A stretch of DNA of 6,213 bases from contig CANETR010000137.1 of assembly GCA_947441325.1 (NCBI GenBank), positions 1-6,213 on the forward strand, read 5' to 3'. The notes beneath the pieces were generated by a model, which saw only the letters and a program-made list of their open reading frames with translations, was not told the DNA's origin and did no database searches. Origin of the DNA: Saprospiraceae bacterium. Its GTDB lineage: Bacteria; Bacteroidota; Bacteroidia; Chitinophagales; Saprospiraceae. Position numbers and translations under genes: made by a program. Shown in pieces: positions 4,091 through 6,213 of the stretch (position 1 is the first letter of the stretch; each line of letters begins with the position of its first letter).

Positions 4091-6213
4091 ATGAGAAACA
4101 TGACACGCAAAAACATTTTCCTACTGCTCATCGGATTTTCGCTATTATCTGTTGCTGCAAATGCACAGAAAACAGCCTTGATTTATGCCGAAGAATTATT
4201 GGAAAGAGAGCTGATCGATTCTGCTATCTTTCATTTCGAAACTGCCTTGGGTCAAAATCCCAATAACAGTGAACTACAGTTGAAATTGGCAGACCTATAC
4301 CGAATCACTAATAAGGCAGCCAAAGCAATTCCGCTTTATGAAACCTTGACTAAATCGCCAAGCGCTGATTACCTTTGCTGGTACAACTATGCATATGTCC
4401 TCAAAATGGAAGGAAAATATGACAAATGCAGATCTGTACTGATGCAAATGAAATCGCATCCTGATGTAATAGGAAATGGCACCCTCGTACTTTTGATTGA
4501 ACAGAATATCATTTCTTGCGATTTTGCACTTGATAACAAAGCAAAGTTGCCTGCATTCCATCGTATTGCAAATGAGAAAAATATCAATAGCAATTCTGCA
4601 GAGCATTCATTGTTTCTAGCTGGAAATCAGGTTTTTTATGCTTCCAATAAAGTATTTTCAGCAAGTGCCGAAACAGATCCAAACGCAGACTACATCTATA
4701 GCGCAAACAGAAAAAATTTCAAGGAACTGGTTGATGCTGCTTTAGTCCATGATATAAAATCGGACAAATTTATGTCTGAAGCCGCCGATCTCGCTCCATT
4801 CTGCCTGTCTGCTGATAAAAAATTGTTAATAAGCTCATCTAACAGTCTTCCAGCTGGCCTTAGACAAGGATTCAATCCTGGCAATGCCAGAGTTTTTCAA
4901 TTAAGTTATGCTGATATAACAGACCTTAAAGAAACTCCAAAACTAAAACGTGTTGAATTTGCCAATACTGAAGCCAACATTGAAGCCGGTTATCCATTCT
5001 TGTCAAAAGATGGCAAAACCCTTTATTTCGCATCCAGAGGAAAGGGATTGGAAATAAACTATGGTGGATTTGACATTTATGCCTCTACCCTGGTTAATGG
5101 AAGTTGGACGGCGCCTAAAAACTTGGGTACCACAGTAAATGGTTCAGGCAATGAAATCACTCCTTTCATTGATAATGATGGTGTGATTTATTTTGCATCT
5201 GACGGACATAAGGGTTTTGGCGGACTTGACATATTCAGAGCCGAGCCTAAAGGTTCTTCTTGGTCAGAACTCAGAAATCTGGGATTTGGCATCAACAGCA
5301 GCAATGATGACCTTAACTTTGTACTCGATTTCGATCGCGACCTCTCCTACTTCTCTTCAAATCGTTTGGGCGGAGCAGGTGATTATGACATCTATTCTGC
5401 TATCAAACTTGGAGATCTTTCCATGATGCCAAGGGTATATGATGAACAAACACTCAATCTTGCCGCTAATAAAGCAGTAGACCCCAAAAATGCCATCATC
5501 AAAGACAATGATAGCAAAACCGATCTTGCAAAAACTGATAATAAGGTAACCAATATACCCGTTCCGGTTATTACTGAAAACAAAACAGCGCCAGCAACAG
5601 AAACCAATAAAATTGATGAAACTGTTGTTGTAACTGAAATTACAAAGTCTAATACAGAAAAAACCCTGAGTAAAATTCCAAGTCCAGAGAATGTTTACAT
5701 TGGTTCAATCAGCGATGGAAGTTCAAAAGAAAAACTTGAAGGTGTTTGGGTCTATGTAATCAATAAAAAGAATGGTGAAGAGCGTAAAATCAAAACCAAC
5801 AAATACGGAGAGTACTCCGTTGTACTCGATGCACTAACCACCTATGAGATTAAGTGTTCAAGACAGGGCTATGAAAACTTTGCCTTTGAAATCAATACAG
5901 GCGATGGTCAGCGTAGAACGCTTTTAAGCGAGCGTGATATGGCCCGTGCTACTACAAATTCTGTTCCTGCTGAATTTATGATAGAAAATGGTTTGGCATC
6001 AAGAGGTGTGAGTGGCGTAAACGAAACATTTCTAAGAGGTCCGCAGGCCGGATTAGCCATACCAGCAAATGCTTATCAAATTCAGGTTGGTGTTTTCAAA
6101 GAAATGAACCCAACTACTCAAAAAGAATTATCAACACTTGCCAATGTTATCAGCGAACCACATAAAGAAAGCCAGTCTAAGGTTTACAAATTAGGTGTAT
6201 TTGCAGATGAAGC
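4091..6213 (+). CDS. Secreted TPR - PD40 propeller - carboxypeptidase-regulatory-like - SPOR protein (PorE-like layout), 3'-truncated by window edge
   Basis: Open from ATG 4091 to the window end, 707 codons with no stop; a second ATG at 4100 is an equally possible start. A signal peptide with hydrophobic core FLLLIGFSLL ends in A-N-A|Q, so cleavage is expected after residue 25. No lipobox is seen. Residues about 28-125 form TPR-like helices (AEELLERELIDSAIFHFETA, LADLYRITNKAAKAIPLYE, YAYVLKMEGKYDKC). Residues about 170-440 form a PD40/WD40-like propeller. The clear repeats are YPFLSKDGKTLYFASR (301-316), TPFIDNDGVIYFASDG (357-372) with GFGGLDIFRA, and LDFDRDLSYFSSNR (412-425) with GAGDYDIYSA; APFCLSADKKLLISSS (235-250) is weaker. 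A low-complexity N/K/T-rich linker (about 451-532) follows. Next come a carboxypeptidase regulatory-like beta domain (about 535-600, LEGVWVYV and TNKYGEYSVVL) and the start of a SPOR domain at 661 (AYQIQVGVFKE). The layout resembles type IX secretion protein PorE, which has an OmpA-like C-terminus instead. A periplasmic peptidoglycan-binding scaffold role is inference. Confidence 0.9.
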   Translation, partial: MRNMTRKNIFLLLIGFSLLSVAANAQKTALIYAEELLERELIDSAIFHFETALGQNPNNSELQLKLADLYRITNKAAKAIPLYETLTKSPSADYLCWYNYAYVLKMEGKYDKCRSVLMQMKSHPDVIGNGTLVLLIEQNIISCDFALDNKAKLPAFHRIANEKNINSNSAEHSLFLAGNQVFYASNKVFSASAETDPNADYIYSANRKNFKELVDAALVHDIKSDKFMSEAADLAPFCLSADKKLLISSSNSLPAGLRQGFNPGNARVFQLSYADITDLKETPKLKRVEFANTEANIEAGYPFLSKDGKTLYFASRGKGLEINYGGFDIYASTLVNGSWTAPKNLGTTVNGSGNEITPFIDNDGVIYFASDGHKGFGGLDIFRAEPKGSSWSELRNLGFGINSSNDDLNFVLDFDRDLSYFSSNRLGGAGDYDIYSAIKLGDLSMMPRVYDEQTLNLAANKAVDPKNAIIKDNDSKTDLAKTDNKVTNIPVPVITENKTAPATETNKIDETVVVTEITKSNTEKTLSKIPSPENVYIGSISDGSSKEKLEGVWVYVINKKNGEERKIKTNKYGEYSVVLDALTTYEIKCSRQGYENFAFEINTGDGQRRTLLSERDMARATTNSVPAEFMIENGLASRGVSGVNETFLRGPQAGLAIPANAYQIQVGVFKEMNPTTQKELSTLANVISEPHKESQSKVYKLGVFADE

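Noticed and set aside
4295..5607. Short open frames on both strands (minus at 4295-4606, 4387-4593, 4696-4884 and 5392-5607; plus at 5193-5426)
   Set aside because: They are shadows of the long plus-strand gene that runs uninterrupted from 4091 to the window end and carries the PD40 and SPOR-like motifs.
1..6213. CRISPR array, insertion sequence or attachment site
   Set aside because: No direct repeats with regular spacers, no transposase or integrase coding sequence, and no duplicated tRNA 3' end near the tRNA-Cys were seen.

Overview
The window looks like a chromosomal segment from a member of the Bacteroidota. The evidence is a lipoprotein, a TPR/PD40/carboxypeptidase-regulatory-domain envelope protein of a type common in that phylum, and a histidine kinase with the Bacteroidota-style AHQLGTPL H-box. 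Genes lack clear Shine-Dalgarno sequences, and a perfect TAnnTTTG -7 box lies in front of a tRNA gene. Genus cannot be decided from the sequence.

Layout, left to right. (1) 1-597 (+): 3' part of a gene for an extremely charged, heptad-repetitive protein, followed by a strong hairpin terminator (618-650). (2) 704-1783 (+): a complete stand-alone Rieske non-heme iron oxygenase alpha subunit, closest by eye to the choline monooxygenase/GbcA-like branch, with all visible iron ligands intact. (3) 1799-1835: a hairpin terminator with A- and T-tracts on either side, placed to end both the Rieske gene and the convergent tRNA. (4) 1836-1906 (-): tRNA-Cys(GCA) with its own promoter element. (5) 1983-2630 (-) and 2655-3842 (-): a lipoprotein with a DUF6438-like domain, encoded 24 bp downstream of a membrane sensor histidine kinase; the two probably form an operon. 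(6) 3843-4090: an AT-rich divergent intergenic region with a perfect 10-bp inverted repeat. (7) 4091 to the right edge (+): a gene open for more than 700 codons and cut by the window end. It encodes a secreted protein with signal peptide, TPR-like region, PD40 propeller, carboxypeptidase regulatory-like domain and the start of a SPOR domain.

How the parts may work together: the kinase, the lipoprotein and the divergent TPR-PD40-SPOR protein all point to the cell envelope. A sensing or assembly link between them is possible, but it is inference from position only. The Rieske oxygenase, the tRNA and the charged-repeat protein appear to be independent units. I see no mobile element, CRISPR array or clear sign of horizontal transfer. 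No obviously new multi-gene system is visible; the most distinctive items are the domain architecture of the right-hand gene, the kinase-lipoprotein pair and the charged heptad protein.
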